Assembly (NCBI GenBank): GCA_021775855.1
Contig: JAJFGZ010000030.1
Span: 1 to 32,105, forward strand
Source: Hyphomicrobiales bacterium
GTDB taxonomy: Bacteria > Pseudomonadota > Alphaproteobacteria > Rhizobiales > NORP267
Direction of reading: 5' to 3'
DNA length: 32,105 bases
The notes beneath the pieces are model-generated. The model worked only from the letters and a program-made list of their open reading frames with translations. It had not been told where the DNA came from and made no database searches. This document shows, in pieces, positions 8,754 to 16,098 of this stretch; the first letter of the stretch is position 1, and every line of letters starts with the position of its first letter. The translations under genes and the position numbers were made by a program.

Positions 8754-9680
8754 ATGAGCAAGGGCACACACGAATACCTGGTTGATCCGCGCAACGCCGA
8801 TATCCTGATATCGATCAACGGCGATCTTGTTCCGCGCGCGGAGGCAACAGTTTCCGTCTTCGATTCAGGATTTATTCTCGGCGACGGGATCTGGGAGGGG
8901 TTGCGCGTTTACGACGGCGGCATTGCCTTTCTGGACCGCCACCTGGACCGTCTGTTCGAAGGCGCCAAGGCGCTCGATATCGACCTCCCTCTCAACCGCG
9001 CGGGGTTCAGAAAACAGCTTTTCGATTGTTTGCAGGCCAACAAAATGACCGACGGGGTTCATATCCGCCTCATGGTCACCCGCGGCATCAAGGCAACGCC
9101 CTATCAGGACCCCCGGGTCACGATAAGCCCGCCGACCATCGTCATTATCCCGGAATACAAGACTGCCAATCCTGAAACGACCCAGCGCGGCATCCGCCTG
9201 TTCACGGTCCATGTGCGCCGCACCGCGCCTGACATGCAGGACCAGAAGCTGAATTCCCATTCCAAACTGAACTGCATCCAGGCTTGCATCCAGGCCACTA
9301 AGGCGGGCTTCGATGAAGCTCTCATGCTGGACCCGCATGGCGCGGTGGCGACGTGCAATTCGACCCATTTTTTCATCGTTCGCAAAGGCGAGGTGTGGAC
9401 CTCGCGAGGTATGTATTGCCTTGGCGGCATCACAAGAGGAAACATCATCCAGGCGGCCCGCGACGCCGGGCTGCCGGTGTTTGAAAAAGATTTCAGCCTG
9501 ACCGACGTTTACGGCTCTGACGAAGCCTTTGTTACCGGCACCTTTGCCGGTCTTGTACCGGTTGTTGAAGTCGATGGCCGCAAGATCGGCGAGGAGCGGA
9601 CACCGTCAATCGGACCCATTACGCAAGTGTTGAACGACCAGTATAAATCAATGACCAGCCAGGACCTTGTGCGTCCATGA
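8754..9680 (+). CDS. Fold-type IV PLP aminotransferase-like protein
   Basis: This 308-residue protein belongs to the class IV aminotransferase family (branched-chain, D-amino acid and aminodeoxychorismate lyase-like). Visible family features are FDSGFILGDGIWEGLRVYDG near the N-terminus, FLDRHLDRL, the region bearing the PLP lysine (DQKLNSHSKLNCIQA; Lys165 or Lys171), DEALMLDPHGAVATCNSTHFF, and the LGGITRGNII loop that binds the cofactor phosphate. The class IV signature usually has Glu where Thr200 sits and Asn where His205 sits, so cofactor handling may be unusual. The stop overlaps the next gene by 4 bases. To my recollection, plant BCAT-like chloroplast proteins fuse a sulfotransferase-like domain to this kind of domain. 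Substrate is unknown. Confidence 0.88.
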   Translation: MSKGTHEYLVDPRNADILISINGDLVPRAEATVSVFDSGFILGDGIWEGLRVYDGGIAFLDRHLDRLFEGAKALDIDLPLNRAGFRKQLFDCLQANKMTDGVHIRLMVTRGIKATPYQDPRVTISPPTIVIIPEYKTANPETTQRGIRLFTVHVRRTAPDMQDQKLNSHSKLNCIQACIQATKAGFDEALMLDPHGAVATCNSTHFFIVRKGEVWTSRGMYCLGGITRGNIIQAARDAGLPVFEKDFSLTDVYGSDEAFVTGTFAGLVPVVEVDGRKIGEERTPSIGPITQVLNDQYKSMTSQDLVRP

Positions 9681-10420
9681 CGAACCGCGATCCCATGCTC
9701 ATTGCTATGTGGTCAGGCCCGCGCAATATCTCGACCGCGATGATGCGCAGCTTTGAAAACCGAACCGATTGCGCGGTCTGGGACGAACCGTTTTACGCCG
9801 CCTATCTGAACACCACCGGCCTCGACCACCCGATGCGGGAAGAGATCATTACGGCGGGGATTACCGATTGGGATCAGACCCGGGCGCAGGTTCTTGGCCC
9901 GGCCCCGAATGGTGCGGCGATATTTTATCAAAAGCACATGTCGCACCATATGCTGCCAGGCGTCGACCAAGATTGGGTCATGCAGGCCCGCAATTGTTTT
10001 CTCATCCGTCGACCCGAAAACGTGCTGGCGTCATACGCCGCCAAACGCGAAGACGTCACGCTGCGCGATATCGGCTTTGTCGAGCAGGCGGAAATTTTCG
10101 AGATGGTGGCCGATCATCTCGGCACCCCTCCCCCGGTGGTTGACGCCAGCGACATACTTTCGGCCCCCGACAGCATCATGCCGAAACTGTGCGACGCGCT
10201 CGGTATCCCGTTTGACGAAGCGATGATGTCCTGGCCAGCAGGCCGGCGCAACAGCGACGGCGTATGGGCCGCGCACTGGTACAATTCGGTAGAAAAATCG
10301 ACCGGGTTCACCCCGCCGCGTACCAATACAAAACGTTCCGAACTGCCAGCGCATTTAGGCGAAATCGCCGAACAGGCAACGCCATCCTATGAAGCATTGT
10401 CAAAATACCGGATTGTGTAG
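9677..10420 (+). CDS. Sulfotransferase-like protein paired with the aminotransferase
   Basis: The 247-residue product looks like a P-loop sulfotransferase. A 5'-phosphosulfate-binding type loop, MWSGPRNISTAMMRSF, lies at residues 11-26, and a 3'-phosphate-binding type motif, FLIRRPENVLASYA, lies near residue 105-118. The C-terminal HWYNSVEKSTGF resembles the helical lid region. It starts inside the stop of the aminotransferase gene (ATGA overlap), so the two are translationally coupled. The proteins may act on one substrate or in one complex. Whether PAPS is the real donor, or the fold has been reused, cannot be told from sequence. No signal peptide is present. Confidence 0.72.
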   Translation: MTNRDPMLIAMWSGPRNISTAMMRSFENRTDCAVWDEPFYAAYLNTTGLDHPMREEIITAGITDWDQTRAQVLGPAPNGAAIFYQKHMSHHMLPGVDQDWVMQARNCFLIRRPENVLASYAAKREDVTLRDIGFVEQAEIFEMVADHLGTPPPVVDASDILSAPDSIMPKLCDALGIPFDEAMMSWPAGRRNSDGVWAAHWYNSVEKSTGFTPPRTNTKRSELPAHLGEIAEQATPSYEALSKYRIV

Positions 10421-10439
10421 ATTAGGTAGCTTCTCATCC

Positions 10440-10519
10440 CCTATCGTCATTCCGGCAGACGCTGGAATCTAATTCGATAGGTGGCGAAGCCTCATCTGAG
10501 CCCCAGCTTGCGCTGGGGC
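10440..10519. repeat. Double-hairpin intergenic repeat element
   Basis: Two strong inverted repeats lie between the convergent sulfotransferase and fliJ genes. The first has nested arms: an outer 7-bp stem (10440-10446 with 10475-10481, CCTATCG/CGATAGG) enclosing ATTCCGGC-AGAC-GCTGGAAT (10449-10468). The second is GCCCCAGC-TTGC-GCTGGGGC (10500-10519). The pattern, CGTCATTCC-type hairpin followed by a C-rich/G-rich hairpin, resembles dispersed palindromic repeats common in alphaproteobacterial intergenic DNA. It probably also blocks read-through between the two convergent genes. Copy number elsewhere in the genome cannot be seen here. Confidence 0.65.
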
Positions 10520-10553
10520 CACGGTGAACTAATTATTCGTTTCTAAAAATCTA

Positions 10554-10961
10554 CTAAACCGGCTGAACCCGCAGGCCGATTTCGTCCATCTGCGCTTGCT
10601 CGGTTGCGCGTTCTTCGGCGCGTTCGCGCTCGGTTTCCTTTTCCTCCATCAGCTCGATTTTCTTGAGCTCTTCGAAGGCGTCCGCAAGCTCGTCCTGGGC
10701 CGCTCCGAGTTGCATATTCAGGTCTTCGATCGAAGCGATGAGATTGTCACGACGCTTCATCGCGGCCTTGGCGAAGGTTGGATAGGCAAAATGAGTGACA
10801 TCGTCGATCCCGGACCGTTCCTGCTCGGCCTGGATTTGCAGATCCAGATCTGAGGACATCCTCGTGAAATCAGCAATCATGGATTCGATGTCAGACGCCT
10901 GGCGGCGCTTTTCATCGACTTGGAACCGTTTCAACCGAATTAGGCTTTCACGCGACTTCAT
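10554..10961 (-). CDS. fliJ: Flagellar export chaperone FliJ
   Basis: FliJ is the coiled-coil stalk protein of the flagellar export ATPase complex. The 135-residue protein is almost entirely charged helix with heptad spacing. It begins MKSRESLIRLKRFQVDEKRR, the usual FliJ N-terminal layout, and has two long antiparallel helices broken near residues 50-62 (GIDDVTHFAYPTF). A strong AAGGAG lies about 9 bases before the ATG. It follows fliI by 23 bases on the same strand, the usual fliI-fliJ pairing. FliJ sequences diverge strongly, so position is important evidence. Confidence 0.88.
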   Translation of the reverse strand: MKSRESLIRLKRFQVDEKRRQASDIESMIADFTRMSSDLDLQIQAEQERSGIDDVTHFAYPTFAKAAMKRRDNLIASIEDLNMQLGAAQDELADAFEELKKIELMEEKETERERAEERATEQAQMDEIGLRVQPV

Positions 10962-10984
10962 TACTTCATACTCCTTTTAGCCCG

Positions 10985-12328
10985 TCAGGGCTGGGGCAGA
11001 TCGTCCTGATCACTGCCCTTGTCCTCGAGTATCCCGGCTAGCCGCAGATACCCGTCCTCGATGGTTGAATTTTCCGTCTTGGTCTGGTTGAGAAATGCCT
11101 CAAGACCGGGTCGCAATTCTATCGCGCGATCTACAAGCGGATCTGAACCTTTTCGGTAGGCTCCAAGCCGGATTAATTCCTCCATATCTTCATACGTGGC
11201 CATTGATTCCCGGGCCCGGATTATGGTCTCGCGGAATTCCTCCGCGACACAATCCGGCATCGTCCTGGAAACCGAACGCAGCACATTGATTGCCGGAAAG
11301 CGTCCCCGCTCCGCAATCCCCCGTTCCATCACGATATGACCGTCCAGAATGGCGCGGACCGCATCGGCGATGGGTTCATTGTGATCATCACCTTCCACCA
11401 GAACGGTAAACAATCCGGTAATCGACCCATTATTTGTTCCAGGTCCCGCCCGCTCCAGTAATCTTGGCAATTCCGCAAAGACGGTCGGCGTATACCCTTT
11501 TGTGGTGGGCGGCTCACCGGCCGACAAGCCAATTTCGCGCTGCGCCATGGCAAACCGCGTGACGCTGTCCATCAGGCACAGAACATCGTTGCCCTGATCG
11601 CGGAAATATTCGGCAAGCGAAAGCGTAAGATAGGCGGCCTGGCGGCGCGCCAACGCGGCTTCATCCGAGGTTGCGACTACGATTACGCTGTGCGCCAGCC
11701 CTTCCGGACCTAGATCATCCTCGATAAATTCCTGAACCTCGCGTCCGCGCTCGCCAATCAGTCCGATCACTGAAATATCGGAGGCCGTGTTCCGGGCCAG
11801 CATGGAGAGCAAGACCGATTTCCCTACTCCAGATCCGGCGAAAATGCCCATCCGCTGGCCTTTGCAGCAGGTAATGAACGTATTCAGCGCCCTCACCCCC
11901 ATATCCAAGGGCGCGCCGACGCGGTTGCGGGTATGGGGCGCGGGAGGCGTGTTTCTGAGGGGTATTGCGGCCGGCCCCTTGGGAAGCGGCCCTTTACCAT
12001 CGATCGGCTCTCCCATGGCGTTCACAACCCGGCCAAGCCATTGATCAGATGGGAATATCGCCTGAACTGACGATTTCACCTCGACCCGGCTACCGAGCCG
12101 TACCCCGTCAAGCGGCCCAAACGGCATGCACAACGCAACGTTGTCACGAAATCCTATGACCTCACAGGCAATTCCATGCGAGCGTGGAACCAGAATTTCA
12201 ACGCGCGACCCGATACTCATGGCGTAAACCGGGCCCGCCACCTCGATCATCAGGCCGCGTATGGCCACAACCTGCCCACTAACGCAGGTTGCGCTCAATC
12301 CGGATATCTCATCGATCAGCGCCAGCAA
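10985..12328 (-). CDS. fliI: Flagellum-specific export ATPase FliI
   Basis: FliI is the F1-beta-like hexameric ATPase that energises flagellar type III export. The 447-residue protein has an N-terminal beta domain, Walker A AGSGVGKS (164-171), [15 protein letters not shown], Walker [21 protein letters not shown], and [20 protein letters not shown], all diagnostic of FliI/SctN ATPases. The start is a TTG at 12328 with GGAGAAG about 4 bases upstream; no in-frame ATG extends it. A perfect CtrA box is centred about 63 bases upstream, oriented toward this gene. fliJ follows immediately. Separation from the fliF operon by about 2.5 kb of metabolic genes on the other strand is a local peculiarity. 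Confidence 0.97.
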   Translation of the reverse strand: MLALIDEISGLSATCVSGQVVAIRGLMIEVAGPVYAMSIGSRVEILVPRSHGIACEVIGFRDNVALCMPFGPLDGVRLGSRVEVKSSVQAIFPSDQWLGRVVNAMGEPIDGKGPLPKGPAAIPLRNTPPAPHTRNRVGAPLDMGVRALNTFITCCKGQRMGIFAGSGVGKSVLLSMLARNTASDISVIGLIGERGREVQEFIEDDLGPEGLAHSVIVVATSDEAALARRQAAYLTLSLAEYFRDQGNDVLCLMDSVTRFAMAQREIGLSAGEPPTTKGYTPTVFAELPRLLERAGPGTNNGSITGLFTVLVEGDDHNEPIADAVRAILDGHIVMERGIAERGRFPAINVLRSVSRTMPDCVAEEFRETIIRARESMATYEDMEELIRLGAYRKGSDPLVDRAIELRPGLEAFLNQTKTENSTIEDGYLRLAGILEDKGSDQDDLPQP

Positions 12329-12383
12329 GCAGCTTCTCCAACTGGTGAAACGTCTATCATTTCAGGACTTTGGGTCGGTATGG

Positions 12384-12399
12384 TTAACGAGGTATTAAG
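12384..12399 (-). promoter_or_regulatory. Perfect CtrA box upstream of fliI
   Basis: Read on the minus strand this is TTAA-TACCTCG-TTAAC, an exact match to the CtrA consensus TTAA-N7-TTAAC. It lies 56 bases upstream of the fliI start codon, where a CtrA-activated promoter places its box around -35. It makes fliI-fliJ a likely direct CtrA target. It is 377 bases from ctrA, so it is less likely to serve that gene. Confidence 0.8.
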
Positions 12400-12490
12400 A
12401 ACTCTATTCATCAAACCGGAACGGATACGGGATTACCGCTTGCATACGGGATTCCCTCTTTGTTAACAAAGGTTAACAAGTGATTCGCAA

Positions 12491-12506
12491 TGGCACGGTT
12501 TGTGCG
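12491..12506 (+). promoter_or_regulatory. Sigma-54-like -24/-12 promoter pointing at ctrA
   Basis: TGGCACGGTTTGTGC matches the RpoN consensus TGGCAC-N5-TTGC except for one base (GTGC), with the GG and GC dinucleotides correctly separated by 10 bases. It points toward ctrA; a start site about 12 bases downstream of the GC would give a leader of roughly 260 bases. FlbD, a sigma-54 activator, is encoded in the same window. A GATTC methylation site lies 4 bases upstream. No other TGGCAC sequence I noticed in the window keeps the -12 element. Confidence 0.5.
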
Positions 12507-12775
12507 CGTTGCAAACAGAATTTCAGCGCGTCCGGCGTGGAATAACGTTCTTTGCAGGACGTGTATACAGGCGCGAAAATTGGGCATGCAGCCCCTGTCC
12601 GCTTGGGTTCGGACCCTAATGTATTGTTTAAGCGTTTAAGCTGTAGTTGTTAGATTTTGTTAACTAATTCGTCGTAGCGTTTAACTCGTATTAACCAGTA
12701 GGTTCAGGCGCAGCACCGCCATGTGTCGTGCGCCGCAGTGCACCAGAATGGGGCCGAATAGAAGGGGAATGTGGC

Positions 12776-13489
12776 ATGCGAGTTTTATTGATTGAGGACG
12801 ATAGCGCCACCGCGCAAAGCATTGAGCTGATGCTTCAGTCCGAAAGTTTTAAAGTTTATACAACCGATTTGGGCGAAGAGGGTGTCGATCTAGGGAAACT
12901 GTATGATTACGACATCATCCTTCTCGATATCAACCTGCCCGACATGAGCGGATACGAAGTTCTGAAGACGCTCCGGGTCAGCAAGGTTGAGACCCCAATC
13001 CTGATCCTGTCTGGCCTTGCCGGTATCGAAGACAAGGTCCGCGGTCTTGGCGTTGGCGCCGACGACTATATGACCAAGCCGTTCCACAAGGACGAGCTGG
13101 TCGCCCGCATCCATGCCATTGTTCGCCGCTCCAAGGGCCACGCCCAGTCGATCATCACGACCGGCGAACTGAAGGTCAATCTCGACACCAAGACGGTTGA
13201 GGTCAACGGCCAGCGCGTCCACCTGACCGGCAAAGAATACCAGATGCTCGAAGTTCTCTCCCTCCGCAAGGGCACGACGCTCACCAAGGAAATGTTCCTG
13301 AACCATCTCTACGGCGGCATGGACGAGCCTGAACTCAAGATCATCGATGTTTTCATCTGCAAACTCCGCAAAAAGCTCGCAGTAGCGACCGAAGGCAAAC
13401 ACCATATCGAAACGGTGTGGGGCCGCGGTTATGTCCTGCGTGATCCGGAAGAAGATGAAAGTGCAGAGGTTATGCAGGCCACTGCCTGA
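12776..13489 (+). CDS. ctrA: Cell-cycle response regulator CtrA
   Basis: CtrA is the OmpR-family master regulator of cell cycle, motility and division genes in alphaproteobacteria. The 237-residue protein begins [20 protein letters not shown], the family's near-invariant N-terminus. The receiver has acidic Asp8/Asp9, phosphoacceptor Asp51 (IILLDINLP) and the KPF switch lysine. The winged-helix domain carries [39 protein letters not shown] and [14 protein letters not shown] 12776 is preferred to an upstream in-frame GTG because GAAGGGGAA precedes it and the conserved start falls exactly there. It is followed by a strong terminator, so it is monocistronic. The C-terminus ends in small residues, like the degradation tag of Caulobacter CtrA (inference). 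Confidence 0.98.
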   Translation: MRVLLIEDDSATAQSIELMLQSESFKVYTTDLGEEGVDLGKLYDYDIILLDINLPDMSGYEVLKTLRVSKVETPILILSGLAGIEDKVRGLGVGADDYMTKPFHKDELVARIHAIVRRSKGHAQSIITTGELKVNLDTKTVEVNGQRVHLTGKEYQMLEVLSLRKGTTLTKEMFLNHLYGGMDEPELKIIDVFICKLRKKLAVATEGKHHIETVWGRGYVLRDPEEDESAEVMQATA

Positions 13490-13512
13490 CGATATCTACT
13501 GCACAACCAGAA

Positions 13513-13543
13513 ACCCGCGAGCCCTCCCTCTCGCGGGTTTTTT
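13513..13543 (+). terminator. Intrinsic terminator of ctrA
   Basis: A perfect 9-bp stem ACCCGCGAG/CTCGCGGGT with an 8-base loop is followed directly by a run of six Ts. It lies about 25 bases after the ctrA stop. This is a textbook rho-independent terminator. Confidence 0.93.
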
Positions 13544-13826
13544 GTTGCTGGGTTTTCAGCCAGATTGCCTGGCTGGAATAAAAACGATTCCAGCAAAATT
13601 GGTCCTGCAGGTTGTTTGAACTGAATTTGAGTGCAGGCCTTGCAACGATTCTCGACGTACTGGTTGAGGTTCCAGCAATGCGGTTGCGAAGCTGCCTTCG
13701 CAACCTCACACCCCACGAACAATTTGAAAATCTGGACAAAGGCTCCAGAACGATTCAATCTAAATCCAACCTGTTAAATTCCGGGACGAAACACACAGTC
13801 GCGGAGACCAGAGATTTGGTGAAAAA
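13544..13826. other. Intergenic DNA with two hairpins after ctrA
   Basis: No gene is supported between the ctrA terminator and the first LysE-family gene. Two perfect inverted repeats are present: GCTGGAAT/ATTCCAGC (13572-13579 with 13587-13594, 7-base loop) and GGTTGCGAAG/CTTCGCAACC (13682-13691 with 13696-13705, 4-base loop). Neither has a T-run. The second is strong enough to form in RNA. They mark the boundary between the conserved ctrA locus and a more A/T-rich accessory segment. Confidence 0.5.
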
Positions 13827-14447
13827 ATGGATCAACATCTGGCAAATCTTTTTCTAGCCCTGGGGATATTCTCGCTCGGGTTTGTAAGCATTGGCCCAAA
13901 CATCCTGGCGATCGTCGGGACCTCAATGGACCGTGGTCGACCACACGGTGTGGCATTGGCCCTGGGTGTAGGGACAGGCTCAGGAATTTGGGCAATCTTG
14001 ACGGTTTCAGGATTGACAATATTCGTAACCGCGTATGCGGGGGCCATAACATTTCTCAAAATATTCGGAGTTATCTACTTACTTTGGCTCGCCTCCAAGG
14101 CCTTCAAATCCGCTTTGTCACCAAACGGAAAAACCTTAACCAGAGGCGCGAAGGGTAATAATCTCTATTTGCAGGGTCTCACAATCCAGATGACAAATCC
14201 GAAGGCGGCTCTGCATTGGGTGGCGATTGTCGGGATCGGGCTGGGGCCGGAAGCGCCGCTTTGGGTAGGCGCTTCGCTTGTCATAAGCACGACAATTATT
14301 TCGATGCTTGGCCATTTGGGATATGCCATCGCTTTTTCTACCAAACCCGTTGCCGCTTTTTATGGTCGCGCAAGGCGGTGGATCGACGGAATTCTGGGGC
14401 TATTTTTCACCTTCGCCGCGTTCAGACTTGTGACATTTCGCAATTGA
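13827..14447 (+). CDS. LysE/RhtB-family amino acid exporter
   Basis: This 206-residue integral membrane protein has the LysE/RhtB layout: about six hydrophobic segments and the N-terminal SIGPNILAIVGTSMDRGRPH, equivalent to the GPxxxxxxxxxxxxG signature, with GVALALGVGTGSGIW following. The mid-protein ITFLKIFGVIYLLWLASKAF and QMTNPKAALHWVA (family NPK motif) also match. Such proteins export amino acids or derivatives; the substrate here is unknown. GGTGAAA precedes the ATG. Third codon positions are visibly richer in A/T than in the flagellar genes, suggesting later acquisition. A second family member lies immediately downstream. Confidence 0.9.
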   Translation: MDQHLANLFLALGIFSLGFVSIGPNILAIVGTSMDRGRPHGVALALGVGTGSGIWAILTVSGLTIFVTAYAGAITFLKIFGVIYLLWLASKAFKSALSPNGKTLTRGAKGNNLYLQGLTIQMTNPKAALHWVAIVGIGLGPEAPLWVGASLVISTTIISMLGHLGYAIAFSTKPVAAFYGRARRWIDGILGLFFTFAAFRLVTFRN

Positions 14448-14546
14448 GATTGTGTGCGTGTGGATCCAGATGTGGGTGTCGCAAAACTCATGGATCCAGC
14501 AATAAATTCCCAATGACATTCTATTTGATTGCCCTTACCGTTCAAC

Positions 14547-15182
14547 ATGTTTGAGTATTCACTACTCCATTGGACAACATTTCTGACGGCTGCGTTATTG
14601 CTGAACTTGTCGCCTGGTCCCGACATTGCGTTCATCCTTAGCCAGACTGTGCGGGGAGGAAAACGAGCGGGCTTTGCTTCGATGTTCGGAATCTGGACCG
14701 GAACATTCGGCCACGTGCTTTTGGCCTCTGCAGGACTGTCTGCAGTTATAGCCAGCTCAGCTTTAGCTTTTTCAGTCGTGAAGTGGGTCGGGGTCGCATA
14801 TTTAGTTTGGTTGGGCTTTTCCGCGTTGCGCTCGGACGGTGGTTCATTCGTTTCAATTGGTGAACCTCAAAAATCCAATGTATTTTCCATCTTCAAACAG
14901 GGTATTCTAGTCACCCTTTTAAATCCGAAGGTCGCGGTATTCTTTCTTGCTTTCCTGCCTCAATTCATAGTCGAGGGATCGGGGCCAATTTGGGCACAAT
15001 TGTTTCTGCACGGATGTGCCATTGTTCTGGTGGAGGCTCTGATTGAACCACCGCTGATTCTGGTTGGCAATGGCCTCTCCAGGAAAATGCGTAACAATCC
15101 CCGTTTCGGTCTGTGGCTAGACCGTAGTCTGGGGACAATTTTTGTCGCGCTTGGTGTGAGGTTGGCCTTTCAGGAAAGGTAG
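14547..15182 (+). CDS. LysE/RhtB-family amino acid exporter (second copy)
   Basis: The 211-residue membrane protein shows the canonical LysE/RhtB signature NLSPGPDIAFILSQTVRGGK, followed by GFASMFGIWTGTFGH, the VKWVGVAYLVWLGFSALR helix, and the LLNPKVAVFFLAFLPQF motif. It has six predicted membrane helices. I chose ATG 14547, which gives the usual MFEYSLLHW-type start; an in-frame TTG at 14529 adds six residues. It is 99 bases downstream of another LysE-family gene on the same strand but only distantly similar to it, so it does not look like a recent tandem duplication. Substrate is unknown. Confidence 0.92.
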   Translation: MFEYSLLHWTTFLTAALLLNLSPGPDIAFILSQTVRGGKRAGFASMFGIWTGTFGHVLLASAGLSAVIASSALAFSVVKWVGVAYLVWLGFSALRSDGGSFVSIGEPQKSNVFSIFKQGILVTLLNPKVAVFFLAFLPQFIVEGSGPIWAQLFLHGCAIVLVEALIEPPLILVGNGLSRKMRNNPRFGLWLDRSLGTIFVALGVRLAFQER

Positions 15183-15325
15183 TGCGTGATGATCAATCGC
15201 AAACCTATGGTTTTCGCATCAAATTCCATATATCCGATTGCCTGATGTTAGGGCAAAATAGAGAAGCGGCAGTTTTGCTTGATTAATATCAATGAAAAGA
15301 TTCTGATTATCGCAGACGATGAGAC

Positions 15326-16024
15326 ATGGAAAAGTTAGCTAATTTTGACCATTCGCTCGTTCAGCAGGCCGCCCGCAAATTGGCGTCTGGTTCGAAAAAT
15401 CCACGCGAAACATTAGAACAGATTTTTCTGTTTGTGCGCGACGATATCCTGTTCGCCTTTCCACCGGAAGGGGATTTTGTGAAGGCTTCGCAAACAATTG
15501 AGCGTGGTTACGGCCAATGCAACACAAAGAGTATTCTATTCCTCGCCTTGTGCAAGGCGAGCGGTATTCCTGCGCGAATTCACTACTCGCAAATCACCAA
15601 AGAGATTCAGCACGGCTTTTTCACTGGAATAATTTACTGGCTGATGCCTGACAAGATTACGCATAGCTGGCTAGAGGTAAAAATTGATGACCAGTGGCGT
15701 TCGATAGATACCTATATAAATGACCTTCGGCTGCACAATGCAGCAGTAAACGAGATAAAAAAACGCGGTTGGAAAACCGGGTTTTCTGTTAGTCGAGCTA
15801 AGGGTGAACCAAGCGCGGACTTGATTTTGGATGAGGCACATTACTCTCAAATGGCGGCAGTCATTGGTGACGATGGCGTTTGGGACGAACCTGCTGAATT
15901 TCTCAACGGGCCGAAATATCTGAACAAGGTTGGACCAATACGACAATGGCTGTATGAGCTATTCCTCCCATTGGTCAACGCTCGCGTCCGTCGATTGCGA
16001 GACCATGAATCAATGGTAAGCTAA
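15326..16024 (+). CDS. Transglutaminase-like (papain-fold) domain protein
   Basis: The 232-residue protein contains a transglutaminase-core domain with a recognisable Cys-His-Asp triad: Cys65 in GYGQCNTKSILFLALCKASG, His113 in ITHSWLEVKI, and Asp128 in WRSIDTY. Bacterial members are usually cysteine peptidases or peptide-modifying enzymes rather than true transglutaminases. No signal peptide is visible, so a cytoplasmic location is likely. The C-terminal 50 residues (GPKYLNKVGPIRQWLYELFL onward) are amphipathic and may contact membrane. It stands alone, 143 bases after a LysE gene, and converges with the chemoreceptor gene. Base composition matches the neighbouring A/T-richer exporters. Confidence 0.8.
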   Translation: MEKLANFDHSLVQQAARKLASGSKNPRETLEQIFLFVRDDILFAFPPEGDFVKASQTIERGYGQCNTKSILFLALCKASGIPARIHYSQITKEIQHGFFTGIIYWLMPDKITHSWLEVKIDDQWRSIDTYINDLRLHNAAVNEIKKRGWKTGFSVSRAKGEPSADLILDEAHYSQMAAVIGDDGVWDEPAEFLNGPKYLNKVGPIRQWLYELFLPLVNARVRRLRDHESMVS

Positions 16025-16098
16025 CTCGCAAAAGCCGTTGCAAAATGGATCGGTTTTGCGATTGATCGTCCAGTTACTGCCGCATGGTGTTTCAGAAT

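Larger units (their letters stand above)
12329..12775. other. fliI-ctrA divergent regulatory region
   Basis: This 447-base region has no credible gene. Besides the CtrA box and sigma-54-like site listed separately it holds: two TTAA-N6-TTAAC sequences (12463-12477 and 12681-12695), CtrA-box-like but with a 6-base spacer; two GANTC sites for the CcrM methyltransferase (12450-12454 and 12482-12486); and an exact tandem GTTTAAGC repeat (12626-12641). In Caulobacter ctrA has two promoters, one silenced by GANTC methylation and one autoregulated by CtrA, so this arrangement suits multi-input control of ctrA. The roles of individual sites are inferred. Confidence 0.6.

Noticed and set aside
12728..12775. 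N-terminal extension of CtrA from a GTG at 12728
   Set aside because: CtrA proteins begin MRVLLIEDD, and the ATG at 12776 has a strong ribosome binding site.
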